Assembly: GCF_019578655.1 (NCBI RefSeq)
Contig: NC_063258.1
Span: forward strand, 12,094,802-12,158,801
From: Ricinus communis
Taxonomy: Eukaryota > Streptophyta > Magnoliopsida > Malpighiales > Euphorbiaceae
Reading direction: 5' to 3'
Length of the DNA: 64,000 nt
The translations under genes were made by a program, and so were the position numbers. Of this stretch, positions 1 through 11,291 are shown piece after piece; position 1 is the stretch's first letter, and each line of letters begins with the position of its first letter. The notes beneath the pieces are model-generated. The model was given only the letters and a program-made list of their open reading frames with translations, did not search any database and was not told the DNA's origin.

Positions 1-1713
1 ACATCAAATAAAGTCCTAAGATGCTCTAAGTGCTCATGTGTAGGTTGTGCAGAAGAAATGAGGCATGGCAGTAGTTGCAATGAGAAGGATGAGTTGATAC
101 CCACACGGAGGCTTAATGATGCAACTCAGAAGGATCACTTCCCTCTTCCTTTCATTGATCAGATGTTAGAGAGATTGGCATGACATATGTCTTACTGTTT
201 CCTTGATGGTTTTTTAAGATATTTTCAGATTCTAATTGCACCTGAAGACCAAGAGAAGATGAATTTCACCTGCCCCTGCATGACTTTTGCTTATAGACGG
301 ATGCCTTTTGCAATGCGCCGACTACTTTTCAGGTTGTATGATGGCCATTTTTGATGATATGATTGAGGAGTCAATGGAGGTATTTATGGATGACTTTTCT
401 GTTTTTAGTAATTCCTTTTCTCACTATTTGGAAAATTTAGAACACATGTTAGCTAGGTGCATTGATGCTAACTTGGTGCTGAATTGGGAAAAGTGTCATA
501 TTATGGTGAGAGAAGGAATTGTTCTAGGGCATAAGGTTTCATATGTAGGGATGAAGGTTGATAGAGCTAAAATAGAAACCATATATAAGCTGCCACCCCT
601 TAGTGCTGTTAGGACTTTCTTAGTTAATGCTGGGTTCTATAGAAGGTTTATTAGAAATTTCTCTAAGATTGCTAGGCCTCTTACTCAATTACTAGTTAAG
701 GATGCACCTTTCATTTTTTATGATGCATGTTTATCTTCTTTTGAGCTATTGAAGAAACTATTGACCATAGCCCCTTTCATGGCTTAGCCTGATTAGGGAC
801 TGCCCTTTGAACTATTGTGCGATGCTAGTGATTATGCAGTTAGAGCTATACTTGGACAGAGGTTTGATAAGAAGTTCCAACCCATTTTCTATGCTAGCAA
901 GAGTTTGACAGGAGCCCAAGAGCATTACACTACTACAGAGAAGGAGTTGCTGGCTGTTGTTTATGCCTTCGACAAATTCAGATCATAGCTCGTCTTATCA
1001 AAGACCATCATCTTTGCTAACCATTTAGCTTTGAGGTATTTGCTTAATAAGCATGATGCTAAGTCGAGATTGATCAGATGGATTTTATTATTACAGGAGT
1101 TCGACATTGAGATCAGAGATAAGAAGGGTGTAGAAAATTTAGCAGTGGATCACTTATCCAGATTGGAGAATCCGAGCTTGGAAGCACTTGATGAGAGCAC
1201 GATAGATGATCGATTTCCAGAGGAGCACTTGTATTCATTAAAGGTATATTATGATTCTCTTTGGTTTTCTAATTATGCTAACTACCTTATGGCTAGGGTC
1301 TTACCAAAAGGTATGATTTATCAGCAAAAGAAGAAATTCTTTGCTGATTTGTAATACTACATTTGGGAAGACCCCTTCCTATATCGAGTATGCGCAGACC
1401 AGGTCATTCACCGATGTGTTTATGGCAAAGAGAGTCTCCAGATTTTGAGGCACTGTCATGAGGGAGACACAGAAGGCCATCAAGCAGTGAACCATACTGC
1501 TAGGAAGGTGTTGGATGCAGGCTTTTATTGGCCCACTATCTTCCAGGATGCTAGGACATTTGTTCAGGTTTTGCGACGCTTATCATCACTCAGGTAACAT
1601 CTCTGCCCTCGATGAAATGCCCCAAACTAGTATGCAGACTATTGAGATATTTGATGTTTGTGGTATTGACTTCATGGGACCCTTCCCTTCTTCAAATGGC
1701 AATAAGTATATCC
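1..1713 (+). pseudogene. Athila-like Ty3/gypsy pol remnant (RT, RNase H, integrase start)
   Basis: A broken retrotransposon polyprotein read left to right. RT pieces occupy about 90-790, including the 'KDHFPLPFIDQML' region and the catalytic box as FMDD at 383-394. A frameshift near 310 separates the two RT pieces and a stop follows 'MLERLA'. RNase H/connection sequence follows at 800-1,165 ('LCDASDYAV', 'TTTEKELLAVVYAF', 'LAVDHLSR'), with stops near 786 and 987. The zinc-binding H2C2 part of integrase lies at about 1,440-1,560. The integrase core begins with 'CGIDFMGPFP' near 1,670 and is cut at 1,713, where an unrelated LTR fragment starts. Motif spelling (FMDDFSVF, NLVLNWEKCH) is typical of the Athila/Tat branch. 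There is no LTR on either side in the window. It is clearly non-functional. Confidence 0.93.
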
Positions 1714-2230
1714 TTTAGAAAATCCTAATTCTAAGCTATTAAGGAATTACAACTCAAATAAGATAAATATAAACATCCTAACTGGAAAAAAGATAACTAA
1801 ATACAAAGTCCTAATACTCCTAAAATACTATGTAGCCAACCATTAGGAGTAAGAAACTTTAGTTTCTTTAAGTCATTAAGCCCAAACTCCTATGTGCTCC
1901 TTTATGTTCATTAAGCCTATATTAGAATTAGTCAAGCCCAATAAACTGAACTAGATTAATGAGCCTTGAATTTGAATCCAACTTTCAAGTCTTGATGTGT
2001 ACTTAGCCCAAATGTCTTGAATAAGCCCATTGAGACCTTCTTTTATCTTCTTAGCCTTGGACCTTGTAATTGGGTCTCCATGGATGTAAAGTGGATCTTG
2101 AATCCTAGTTGGATTAGGATTCCCAATGTCACTTGAATTCTTGATGTCATTTAGACTCCCAGTATCATTAAGACTCCTTATTAGAATAGAACTCCTAGTT
2201 AGAGTAGGAATCCTTGTCAAAATAGGATAC
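1714..2230 (-). mobile_element. Gypsy LTR fragment with polyprotein tail
   Basis: On the minus strand 1,951-2,244 is open and reads a Thr/Arg/Ser/Asn-rich stretch followed by 'GDPITRSKAKKIKEGLNGLI', the C-terminal signature of plant gypsy polyproteins. Lower coordinates (1,714-1,950) match the LTR body found at 20,690-20,860 and 3,290-3,420. Both ends are cut: the left abuts the integrase remnant and the right passes straight into the satellite near 2,230. No terminal TG/CA pair remains. Confidence 0.75.
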
Positions 2231-3095
2231 TTGATTTCCCGCAAGGTAGAAAACTAAAATAATATGCTCACTAGCCTCAAGTATTTAGTTACGTGTAGTT
2301 TTTATAGTGTGAAAGCCCTAATTCCATATGAAGAAGAAATAAGAAGCTAAATATGAATAAATAAATAAACAAAGATGAATAAACTAAAGTCAAATAAAGA
2401 ACCGGAGAGGAGTTGACTGGTCAACAGCTTTCTTTGTCCCAAATTTTGTGAGCCAGCTTAACAAAAGCAAGGGAAAATCTGCAAGGGCCTACCTAATAAC
2501 AACCCGACCCAAATTACTTCTTTATATGCATCCCAGACATCAAAACTCTCCCATTCTCACTAGTACTACACTTGGATTAACTGAAACTCATATGATTTCT
2601 CACTATCACGCATGGAATTACGTCTCATCTTTTTTTATCATCAACCTAAGCCCGAATGTTTCTAGTCAAGCTTATCAATTACATTTCTATGATTCCTTAT
2701 GCAAATCCTCACATCATCAGGAGTCCTCGTGCCTAGAGGTACAAGGAACAAGCCTCAATTCTCATCGTTCCTCTTTTCCCCTACAAGTTTGGTTTGCAAT
2801 CATTCGAAAAATGATGTCAATACTCGATTAATTAATTTTCTTTCTTCGCTTTAGTCCAAGTATCGAATCGGTGCCTATGATTGCCACTTCTATGAGCTTT
2901 CTCTCAACAGTCGTGTTTATGCTCTCTAGATAAAACCAAATTATCATACTAGAGAAAGAGAAGTAGAATGGTCAACAACTCTCATAGTTCCAAATTTTAT
3001 GAGCTAGATTAACAAAAATAGGGGAGAATTTATATGGGCATACCTAATAACACTTCAATCCAAATTACATAATTATATGCATGCCAGACATCAAA
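2231..3095 (+). repeat. 1-kb satellite family, forward copies
   Basis: Matches the repeat at 13,776-16,535 in the same orientation. It contains the dyad GTTGACTGGTCAAC at 2,412 and a decayed second copy at 2,962. The second copy is of the short deleted type, joining 'catactagagaaag' directly to the dyad. It ends near 3,095 where an LTR of the 35-kb type begins. An open frame at 2,448-2,831 is one of the recurrent satellite frames and not a supported gene. Confidence 0.8.
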
Positions 3096-3845
3096 AAGCA
3101 CCTAAATTCCAATTTTGAAACACTCTACAAGAAAATGATCAATCTACTTGAATGTTCCTTAAGCATGCATTCTACATAAGAGCACAAAGATAAAGTAAAC
3201 AACTTTAAGGTTTAATAACCAATTATCATTCAAATTCAACTTCAACTTAATTCCCACATCAAAATTCGTACTAGCTTTTTATAGGAATTAGAAAATCCTA
3301 AATCTTAACTAATAAGGATTTACATCTCATGTAGGATAAAGATAACCTTCCTAATAAAAAGAGATAAGTAAAACAATATCATAACTAGGGTAAACAACAT
3401 GTGTAGCCGCCCAACTTAAGTAAAGAAACCCTCATTTACTTAAGTCATGCATAAGGGCCTTGAAATATAAGCTAAGTTAGGCCCAAAGTCTTCATATGCT
3501 CCAATCAACATCATCGATCTTTTTGAGCCAAAATAAAGGATTTATTAAGCCCATTAAACACTTGGACTTGTAATACATTAAGTTGAGTTGGGCTTTCACT
3601 TAAACTAAAGCATTGAACTCCATGTAATTCCTCTTTGGCCAAATTCACAAGGCCTTGCATGTGTTGAATTAGGACTTATTGATACTTCTTGGATCTTAAT
3701 CTAGTTATTGGGCCTTGAGGCAATTGTATTGGATCCTCAATAGCTTGACTTTGATCTTGGGCATGAAGCTTTAGCCAAATTCCTCCATGCTCTAGCTAAT
3801 CTTCATCAAGTACATCTTCATGAAATCCATGTGATGGTGGTTGGT
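3096..3845 (-). mobile_element. Truncated gypsy LTR (same family as 35,003-35,917)
   Basis: The reverse complement matches the LTR at 35,003-35,917: the body motif with 'gtagccgcccaa' and the 3' portion ending at about 3,100. About 3,630-3,770 minus reads 'LPQGPITRLRSKKYQ', the polyprotein tail, with a stop just after. The right end lacks the expected CATATCA-like terminus and passes into a different LTR-like segment. Confidence 0.65.
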
Positions 3846-4743
3846 TGATGTGGGTGGAATTGTACCCTAGTTTTCAAACTAAATATAGAGTGAGCAGGGT
3901 GTCGAACTCTAGGAAACTTGGAAAGTTTAATTTAATTATTCTAAAACTAAACTAACATTAATCAATAATTAATAACTACTAATAAAACTGATTAATTAAT
4001 CTAACAACAATTTCAAGATATGTTTACTAGAACTATAATTAAGAAATGATCAAGAAACTAAGAATTATTATCAACACATGTATTGATTGGAGAATGTGAC
4101 CTAAAATCCTTAAAAGCAACTCTTATTGTCAATTAAGGGAATTTCCATCTAAAGTCTACAAGCACTCTCATGTCATTTTAGAGATAGACAAAAACCATTA
4201 AGAAACATACCAATTCTTTTACCCCTCAAAGCGGATTTCTTATCTTTAGGTACTTTCCTAATCTTTAACTGAATTCAATTGCATTTCCACCAAAAATCCC
4301 GACTCTCATTATGAATCTTTGATTAACATATTATATATGGTGATCAAGCATACATAACACAATTAGGCACTCAATTAAACATAAATCAATCATGCATTAC
4401 TAATAAAATAAAAGTAGTTTACAAGATCAACTCATCCTTGCAATTCTAATAAACAAGGAAGTTAGCCTTGACACATCTTGGATGAAACCAATAAAACAAA
4501 AATTACTACACTAAACATCAAGTAAAACAAGTAAATGAAAGGAGAAAAAGGGATAGAAATAATGTATGTAGTGATCTCCAATGTCTTCCAAGTAGTTACT
4601 TAAGAAAATGTAGCCTTTACAAGAACTATCTTCCTTTTGCCTCTGTGTTGTCTTCAAATGCACTTAAACTAATATTCTCCTTCTTTTTCCTAATGTTCTG
4701 ATGTTGTCTCCTTTAAAGAACATAAATAATATTTATATAGGCC
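3846..4743 (-). mobile_element. Putative LTR fragment, unassigned family
   Basis: No coding capacity. On the minus strand a TATA-like 'TATATAAATA' lies at about 4,725-4,740. The segment ends at 3,846 with '...CCCACATCA', which would be an LTR terminus. It abuts the integrase remnant at 4,744, so the upstream part is missing. No other copy was recognised in the window, so the LTR call rests on the promoter-like motif and the terminus only. Confidence 0.4.
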
Positions 4744-5700
4744 TTAGAGTAGGTTACAAATGGTCAAAATTTGTCTCCCAATAGAAATACACCATTCAAA
4801 GTGAAAAGACACCATATTGTGTAGGGGCAGGTAAAAAATCAATACGAGTAAGTGGATTAAGATCATATACAATCTTAAATAGAGAGTAATGAGTAGTATT
4901 ATAAAGAACCCTATTGTATGAAAATTCCACAAATGGTAAACAATCCTCCCAAGTCCTAACATTCTTTTGAATAACCGCCCTAAGCAAAGTAATAAAAGTC
5001 CTATTAACTACTTCAGTTTTCTCATCGGTTTGTCGGTGACATGTGATAGAAAACAACAACTTAGTTCCAAGCTTTCCCTATAACACGCTAAAAATGACTC
5101 AAAAACTTAACATCTCTATCACTAACAATGCTTTTAGGTATGCCATGTAAACGCACAACCTCTTTAAAGAACAAACCAACAATATTTGTAGCATTATCAG
5201 TTCTATAACATGGAATAAAATGAGTCATCTTATTAAATCTATCAACCATAACAAAGATACTATCACGTCCTTTCCTAGTGCTAGGCAATCCAAGCACCAA
5301 ATCCATAGACACATCAGTCCAAGGTGCACTAGGAACGGGTAATAGAGTATATGAGCCATGTAGTTTTAATATAGACTTAGCCGTTTTACATGTAATGCAT
5401 TACTCACAAACTTTATTCACATCACATTTCATACCAGGCCAAAAGAAATGTTCAAGCAGCATATCATAGGTCTTATTTACACTAAAATGACCCATTAAAA
5501 CTCCTCCATGTGCTTCCTTAATCAATAATTCCCTTATAGAACACTTAGGAATGCGAAATCTATTTCTTTTAAATAAGAAATCATCAAACATATAAAAGTC
5601 ATCTGAAGTAGTCCTATTATCATAAGATGCATAGGTTCCACCAAAATCATCATCATGTTGATACAATTCCTTAATAAACTCAAAACCTAATAGTTTAGAA
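4744..5700 (-). pseudogene. Gypsy integrase remnant (element B)
   Basis: Minus-strand integrase in pieces. The zinc-binding domain is at 5,666-5,400 ('EAHGGVLMGHFSVNKTYDML', then 'FFWPGMKCDV'). The catalytic core at 5,312-5,088 includes the first Asp in 'SMDLVLGLP' and the second in '[10 protein letters not shown]'. The core C-terminal part at 5,059-4,796 carries the glutamate region 'KTEVVNRTF' and 'WEDCLPFVEFSYNR'. The three pieces are separated by stops or frame changes, so no intact enzyme can be made. It follows RNase H and RT on the same strand, in the usual RT-RH-IN order of Ty3/gypsy. The chromodomain region and 3' LTR are absent because another LTR-like fragment joins at 4,744. Confidence 0.92.
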
Positions 5701-6640
5701 GTAAGTGAATTAAGTAAAGTTTACCTTCTAGACAATGCATCTACAACCACATTCTCTTTACCTTATCTATTCTTGATCATATATGGGAATTTTTCAATGA
5801 ATTTTACCCATTTAGCATTCCTTCGGTTTAACTTATCTTGATCCTTTGAGTATTTTAAACTTTCATGTCCGTGTTATCACAAACTCCCTTGGCCACAAGT
5901 AATGTGCCATGTTTGCAAAGCTCGAACTAAAGCATATAATTCCTTATCATATGTTGGATACTTCAAAGCTGCCCCACTTAACTTTTCACTAAAATACATT
6001 AGTGGTCTTTGATCCTTCATTAAAACAACTCCAATTCCTATATCACTAGCATCACATTCAATTTGAAGGGTCTTATCAAAGTTAGGTAAAGCAAACAAAG
6101 GTGCATTACACAATTTATTCTTAAGTTCATTAAATGCATCTTCTTGTGCATCACCCGAATCCAACATTTTTCTTAACTCATTTAACGGTGCAGCTATAGT
6201 GCTGAAATACTTAATGAATCTCCTATATAAACCCGTCAATCCATGAAAGCTTTATACTTTACTAGCACTCTTAGGTTCGACCAATCTCTTATAGCTTTTA
6301 CCTTGTTGTCATCAACTTCAACACCTTGACTGGACAATACAAAACTTAAAAAGATAACCTTTTCCATGGAAAAACTACACTTCTTAAAGTTACCATACAA
6401 CTTTTCTTTCTTAAGAATACCTAAAAGTGTTTAGCACATGGATAACATGTTCGTCTAAAGATCTAGAATAAATCAAAATGTCATCAAAATAAACAACTAC
6501 AAATTTACCCAAGTATTCACGCAAAACATGATTCATCAATCTCATGAAAGTACTAGGTGCGTTAATCAGACAAAAAGGCATAACAAACCATTCAGACAAG
6601 CCATAGTCTTGTAGTTCTTGGTTTAGTTTTATTCTTATCA
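5701..6640 (-). pseudogene. Gypsy reverse transcriptase/RNase H remnant (element B)
   Basis: Minus-strand RT from 6,641 down. The frame at 6,641-6,411 reads '[19 protein letters not shown]' and the catalytic box '[15 protein letters not shown]'. At 6,239-5,877 come '[11 protein letters not shown]', then RNase H '[14 protein letters not shown]' and '[15 protein letters not shown]'. The weak RNase H end ('DHESLK'-like, then 'VVDALSR'-like) is at about 5,880-5,720. A stop or frame break lies between RT and RNase H near 6,245-6,410. The RT N-terminal half, protease and gag are missing: at 6,641 the frame runs directly into leader/LTR-like sequence, so an internal deletion joins leader to mid-RT. 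Spelling (YFDDILIYS) fits the chromovirus side of Ty3/gypsy. Confidence 0.92.
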
Positions 6641-6931
6641 ATTAAATTTATTTAGGGCAGAATAGTCTTTTTTTTCTATTAGTTGTCTTTTAGGGTTTGT
6701 TTTAAGTCTATTTAACTTGAATCAAGCCGTATGTTATATTTAAGTTTTGATTATTAATGCTATTTTATTGTTCTAGAAAACTTTGCTTGAATTCTTGTAT
6801 TCTTGTTAAATGCAAGATAGGAAATCATCATCTTAGCAACCATACATCCTAATAACTAATGAATTATGATACAAATGGAATGCAAGAAAACACCATCTAA
6901 TCAAGATGATTCCAAAATCCAAGAATCTCCT
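6641..6931 (-). mobile_element. Leader and LTR-end remnant of element B
   Basis: About 6,820-6,931 on the minus strand is the end of the same LTR found in plus orientation at 17,720-17,846 (shared 'catacaccctaataactaat'-type sequence). It continues across the inserted element A at 12,700-13,140. 6,641-6,820 is leader-like AT-rich DNA, including a 13-mer 'acttgaatcaagc' shared with the leader of element C. No gene. Confidence 0.7.
6927..6931. repeat. Target-site duplication CTCCT (left)
   Basis: CTCCT directly precedes the TG of the left LTR of element A and is repeated exactly at 12,700-12,704. Removing element A plus one CTCCT restores the colinear host sequence seen at 17,720-17,800. Confidence 0.92.
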
Positions 6932-8347
6932 TGATGTGTTCTACTTGTGTTAGCTACAATCTAAGGCAGTGTACCTATCAATGTAGTCTAGCACTAATGG
7001 CGAGTATCAAAGTCATATTCCTTGGAAAAGTGAAAGCCCAGAGTTACTCCTTTGTTCTTTGTTATATTAACCTAAAATGGGTGATGAATAATTTCTAAAC
7101 TAACTAATAGCTACAAGCTAAATTCTAAGGGAGATGCAGGAGTAATTGATAACTAAAATAACCAAGACAAGAAAGCAAACCCAAAGGGAACCTAAACTAG
7201 TTGGCAATCAAACAAAAGATAAAGGATTGGTGAGTCTAATTATGCTACCCGTGGATGAATTCTTAACCGAATTTGGTTTCTCTCTCGAGATAACCGAATT
7301 CCTAAACCTAACAACCTAAAGTTGGAATCTCTTCCTAACGATTGATTCTTAAATTAGCATTAAGCTTTAATCCATCTCTATTAAGCTTTGTTAATTCCTA
7401 ATTCGGCTAGTTCACTATCCTTATCTCTAAGCGATTATTAACTAGTTCTTGCTATTCAAAATTCCAATTGCCAAATGAACTTCTCAATCACACAAAGCAA
7501 TCTAAACACACAATTCACAACGTCTCATGAATGATGCATTATCTTATTAATACTGAAGGCAAGAAGAATACAAAACTAACCCAAACAATCCAACAATATA
7601 ATACTAAGCCAACATAGTAAAGAAATCCCAACGGATTTAATCAAGCTAGCTATTCATGTTCATTATCAAAATACACAAGAATTCAATTACAATAATGAGC
7701 AAAGGTAGAGAAAACCCGATTACACCCTTGGATGAGAGTAAACAGCCCCAATTCCTCTTGCTTGAATTGAATCGATTCTTGTTCCTCTTGCTCGATTTGA
7801 AAACCTATCAACGAACCCCAACCTTGATCCAAGTCTCTTTTTCCCTTGGTTCCAGCTTAGAAAACCCTTAGAGAGAGAAATATTAAGGTTTAGGACGTTC
7901 TCCCCTGCTCTCCCTTTTCTTTCCTCTTTTCTTTCTTTTAATTAATTCCCCATGTCGCCGCCAACACGGCCGTGTTGATGCCCGTGTTCCCAACACAGCC
8001 TGGTGTTTATGCCCATGTTACTCTCTGTGGCCGTGCTCCCTAAAAACTTCTTTTTCTTTGATGTTTGATGCACCCAACACGGCCCTGTTGGTGCCCGTGT
8101 TGGAAACACGGCCAGTGTTGAAACCAACGCGGCCTTGTTTAGCTTCCTCATGCGCATACTTAGCTTGTTTCGGCAGCTTTGATGTCCAATTATGCTCTAA
8201 TTCTTCCCTTTATCATTCTTTGACTTCTTTTGAACCTAATGCACACAAACAGACGCATAGGGTGAGTATTGGGACCAATTCACATCCAAATATCCATAAA
8301 ATCAATCTTAAAAATCCCATTTAGATGTGTATATTTTATGCACATCA
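6932..8347 (-). repeat. 3' LTR of element A
   Basis: 1,416 bp, TGATGTG...CACATCA. Compared with the other two copies it lacks about 36 bp near 7,810 but has extra palindrome units in 7,963-8,140. The open frames inside (for example 8,058-8,324) come from the palindromic cluster and are not genes. Confidence 0.93.
7963..8140. repeat. Cluster of AACACGGCCGTGTT palindromes
   Basis: A GC-rich patch in otherwise AT-rich LTR DNA. It holds one perfect AACACGGCCGTGTT (7,963-7,976) and several degenerate relatives in both directions. The cluster is shorter in the right LTR (12,345-12,490) and longer in the solo LTR (36,418-36,612). On the element's own strand it lies in the first third of the LTR, where U3 control elements would be. 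Confidence 0.85.
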
Positions 8348-10119
8348 AATAACCCCACACTTAGCTCATTGCTTGTCCTCAAGCAATCAAAAGTAAAATA
8401 AGGAAAATAAACCACTAAGGAACAGCACTTAAACTGACGGACAAGCTAGAGAGCTCCTGCACATATCCTTAACAAGCGTAAGTCAAACAAAAAGATACGA
8501 AGTAATCAATTCAAGTATCACAACCAAGATGCCAATAATTCGTAAAATACTGTCTCAACAAAATTATTCAGAACCAACTCCTCACCAGATTCACTCTAAA
8601 TCACTCAAAATGTTTAAAGGGTAGTGTTTAATCGCTCAATGCATCAACTACTGCCTTACTTACTAGATGCTTGGTCTTAAGTCCTACTCCGACCACTTAT
8701 GGAGAGTCAACAACCATGTCAAGAGGTCTTTATAAGGGTTATAATGGGGATTAGGTAGGGGTAGGTAAATTTGGTCAGAGTTGAACCTATGGTGTTCTGC
8801 AATGAAATACATGACCTGCACACAAGCCACAATGATCACAAGGGGTAAACAAATGGACAGTAGTCCAAGGTGGGAAATAGAAATCAAGTAAAAATGTTTA
8901 GCTCACTTACTTTCTTTCTTTTCATCACCTTTCCCTCTTATTCTTCTATTTATCTTTTTTCTTTTTTTTTTCTTTTTTTTTTCATAAGGGAAGAACATTC
9001 ACATAATAGAGTGAATTTCTTTTGGATTGAAGAAAGCTACTATAAGATTCCACACTATTCCCAAGACAAAAATTCCTAATAAAAACAACTTATGTGCAGA
9101 ATCATAACGCAAAGCAAAATAAAACTAAGTGGCAATGAAATATAATAAAAAAATGGTGAAAGAGGAGGTTATCTACAGAATCAATAAACGAATGAAGGCT
9201 ATTTGGCTAGAATGAAAAACCTAAGTGCCTCTATCATACCAAAGTGTTAAACTCTCCTTGTGTCCCTCATAACCATTACCGAGCAAGTTCTAAAAGTAAA
9301 GACAATAATTGGCACTCTCAACAAGAATTAAATAAAAGCATATAGAGTGCATGCTTACAATTTAGGCTCAATTTCTCACAAGTGTGCTTTTGAATAGGTT
9401 CGAAACAAAAATCATCAAAACAAAATTAAATAAACCAAAGCAGCTTAGTGTAAAACTCAAACTAATTATCTTACATTCTTCCGCAAAACTCAACACTATC
9501 AGTTTTACCCGATCACATGGACATAAACAGGATTTCAAAAGCAAGTCAACAGTGAGAGCATTGAAACAAAGTGAAAAATTTTCAAAATTTTATAAAAAAT
9601 TGCACAAAGAATAAACAAATAACTGAGATGGGATAAATATCACCCACCCCACACTTGAAGGACACACTGTCCCCAGTGTACAAAATATATAAGAAATGAA
9701 AAAGGAAAAGGAACTAATACTGCCCTGACTATGGCTCCAGAGTGAAAAGAGGTGCATTAGCAGGTATATCAGGGGGTTGGCTAGTCTGTGGTTGAGGAGT
9801 GGCTGCAAATAATAAAATAAAGAATTAAAATCGAAACTGAAACAAAAATTAAATAAAATATGAAAACTAAAACTAATAAAATGTTTTAAAACAAAAGGTT
9901 AAAATATTAGAGATTAAAGATAAAAATTGGGGTGCCTCCCAAAAGTGCTTCTTTTTGATGTGATGAGTCTTCTTAGCTGGACTCATGGTGAAAAGCAAAC
10001 GGGCGTGATCGACGATGATCCATCCTTCTTCCAAGCAAATGGCTTCAAGTATCCACTTAGAGGGATAATCGTCAATTTTCTCTTCCCGACTATCAAGCAA
10101 GCTGCCAGTATGATGGGCA
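8348..10119 (-). other. Noncoding 3' internal region of element A
   Basis: 1.8 kb without a supportable gene. It begins on the plus strand with 'ccccacacttagctcattg' and contains 'tgtcctcaagc', a T-rich run at 8,930-8,985 and 'ggggtgcctcccaaaagtgc' at 9,930. These phrases recur beside 3' LTRs of Athila/Tat-like plant elements, and similar ones occur at 51,630 and 52,470 in element G. The scattered short open frames lack family motifs. Confidence 0.7.
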
Positions 10120-11160
10120 AAACTCGCTCCTCGTATAATTGCACGTAGTCATGATGCTCTAGGGCTCTTCCAATTTGAAAGCTGAAGTTTCACCAATTGG
10201 AAGGATCGACGGTTGGACAATTTTTTCAGGAACGTCGATGGTTTTCTGTAGTCCTTGGCTTGGTTCACTTGCTAGAAGAAACTCGAGCTCCTCCAAGACT
10301 TCTTCATTAGATAACTCGTGCTCATCTTCCATCATCGAAGGGACTTATGGAAAATCCACCAAAAATTCCTCTAACTGCAACTCAGCATCATCAACTGTAC
10401 GTTCCTGTTGGTAGTCTTTCAGAGGGATCATGTTTGCCTCTTCCTTTTCTAGTTCTATCACCATGTTCAAAGAGTCGTCCTGCACAGAAGCATCATCGTC
10501 AAACATAATAGATAAACCAAAAAAATTCTCACCTGAGCATAAGTATTTCAAGTGTTCCTCGGATTCAGTAGCATTTGATGGAGTTCCCAATTACTCTTTA
10601 GCTAGTAACTTGAAGATTAAGCCTACTTGATGCTCTATGTTCTTAATCGAGGCTTGTTGATCTTCAAGTATCCTCTCTGTTTGTTGGAATCTATCCTCAA
10701 GACTTGCAATAAACCTCATCATCAGCTCCTCTAATACTAACTCTTCACCTTGGGTTGATGGTGTAAGATTAGGCTGCTGAAATTATGGTCGTTCTTGGCC
10801 ATCTAAGGTCCATCTAAAGGGTGAATGAGTGCTCAACTCTTGATTGTAGGTGCTTCCATACAAGTCATTTGGCCAACTTTCCGTATAATTCACATGTTCA
10901 TAGTTATAAGAACAATGAGCAACATCACTATACAATGGACAATCATTACTCAAATGTAAACCACAACAAAATTCACAAAAAACTTGAGATGAAAGGAGAG
11001 AAGTGGAGAGTTGATCGGTAGCCCTGCAAAATGATTCCACTCGAGCTTCTAAAGATGCACGGGTATCCTAAATTTTAGCACTCCCTTGGTTCCTTATCCC
11101 ATTTTCCAACGTGTCATACAAAGAGTTTAGCATTGAACCTCCTTATCATCCACTATCTGA
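10120..11160 (-). pseudogene. Gag-like remnant with CCHC knuckle (element A)
   Basis: One minus-strand frame runs from about 11,060 to about 10,160 with a few stops, for example at 10,342-10,344. Near 10,970 it reads 'CEFCCGLHLSNDC', a CX2CX3HX4C zinc knuckle like those of Athila/Tat Gag. Downstream come 'RWTLDGQERP', a predicted coiled-coil-like stretch ('LEDRFQQTERILEDQQASIK') and an acidic segment rich in Glu/Leu (10,590-10,250). An upstream stop precedes 'DTRASLEARVESF'. No protease, RT or integrase follows. Position just 3' of the primer-binding site fits gag. It is decayed, but the frame is preserved over about 900 bases, which suggests it was once translated. The exact start is not determinable. 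Confidence 0.75.
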
Positions 11161-11267
11161 ATCATAAACTTAACTAAATAAATATATACAAAAGAAACAG
11201 AAATAAATATAAATAAAAGAAATGGCTAAATTAACAAATAGCAAATTTCACTCTAGTTTTCAAACAT

Positions 11268-11285
11268 TCCCCGGCAACGGCGCTA
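11268..11285 (-). promoter_or_regulatory. Primer-binding site (tRNA-Asp type) of element A
   Basis: The minus strand reads TAGCGCCGTTGCCGGGGA, 17 of 18 bases complementary to the 3' end of plant tRNA-Asp. It lies 6 bases beyond the inner end of the right LTR and fixes element polarity as minus. Confidence 0.9.
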
Positions 11286-11291
11286 AAAACT

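Noticed and set aside
287..787. Integrated plant pararetrovirus RT
   Set aside because: Followed by RNase H, an H2C2 domain and integrase core in Ty3/gypsy order, and spelling is Athila-like. Pararetroviruses lack integrase.
8058..8324. 88-codon frame repeated at 12,410-12,676 and in the solo LTR
   Set aside because: Conservation across three places is due to their being the same LTR. The frame is driven by the palindrome cluster.
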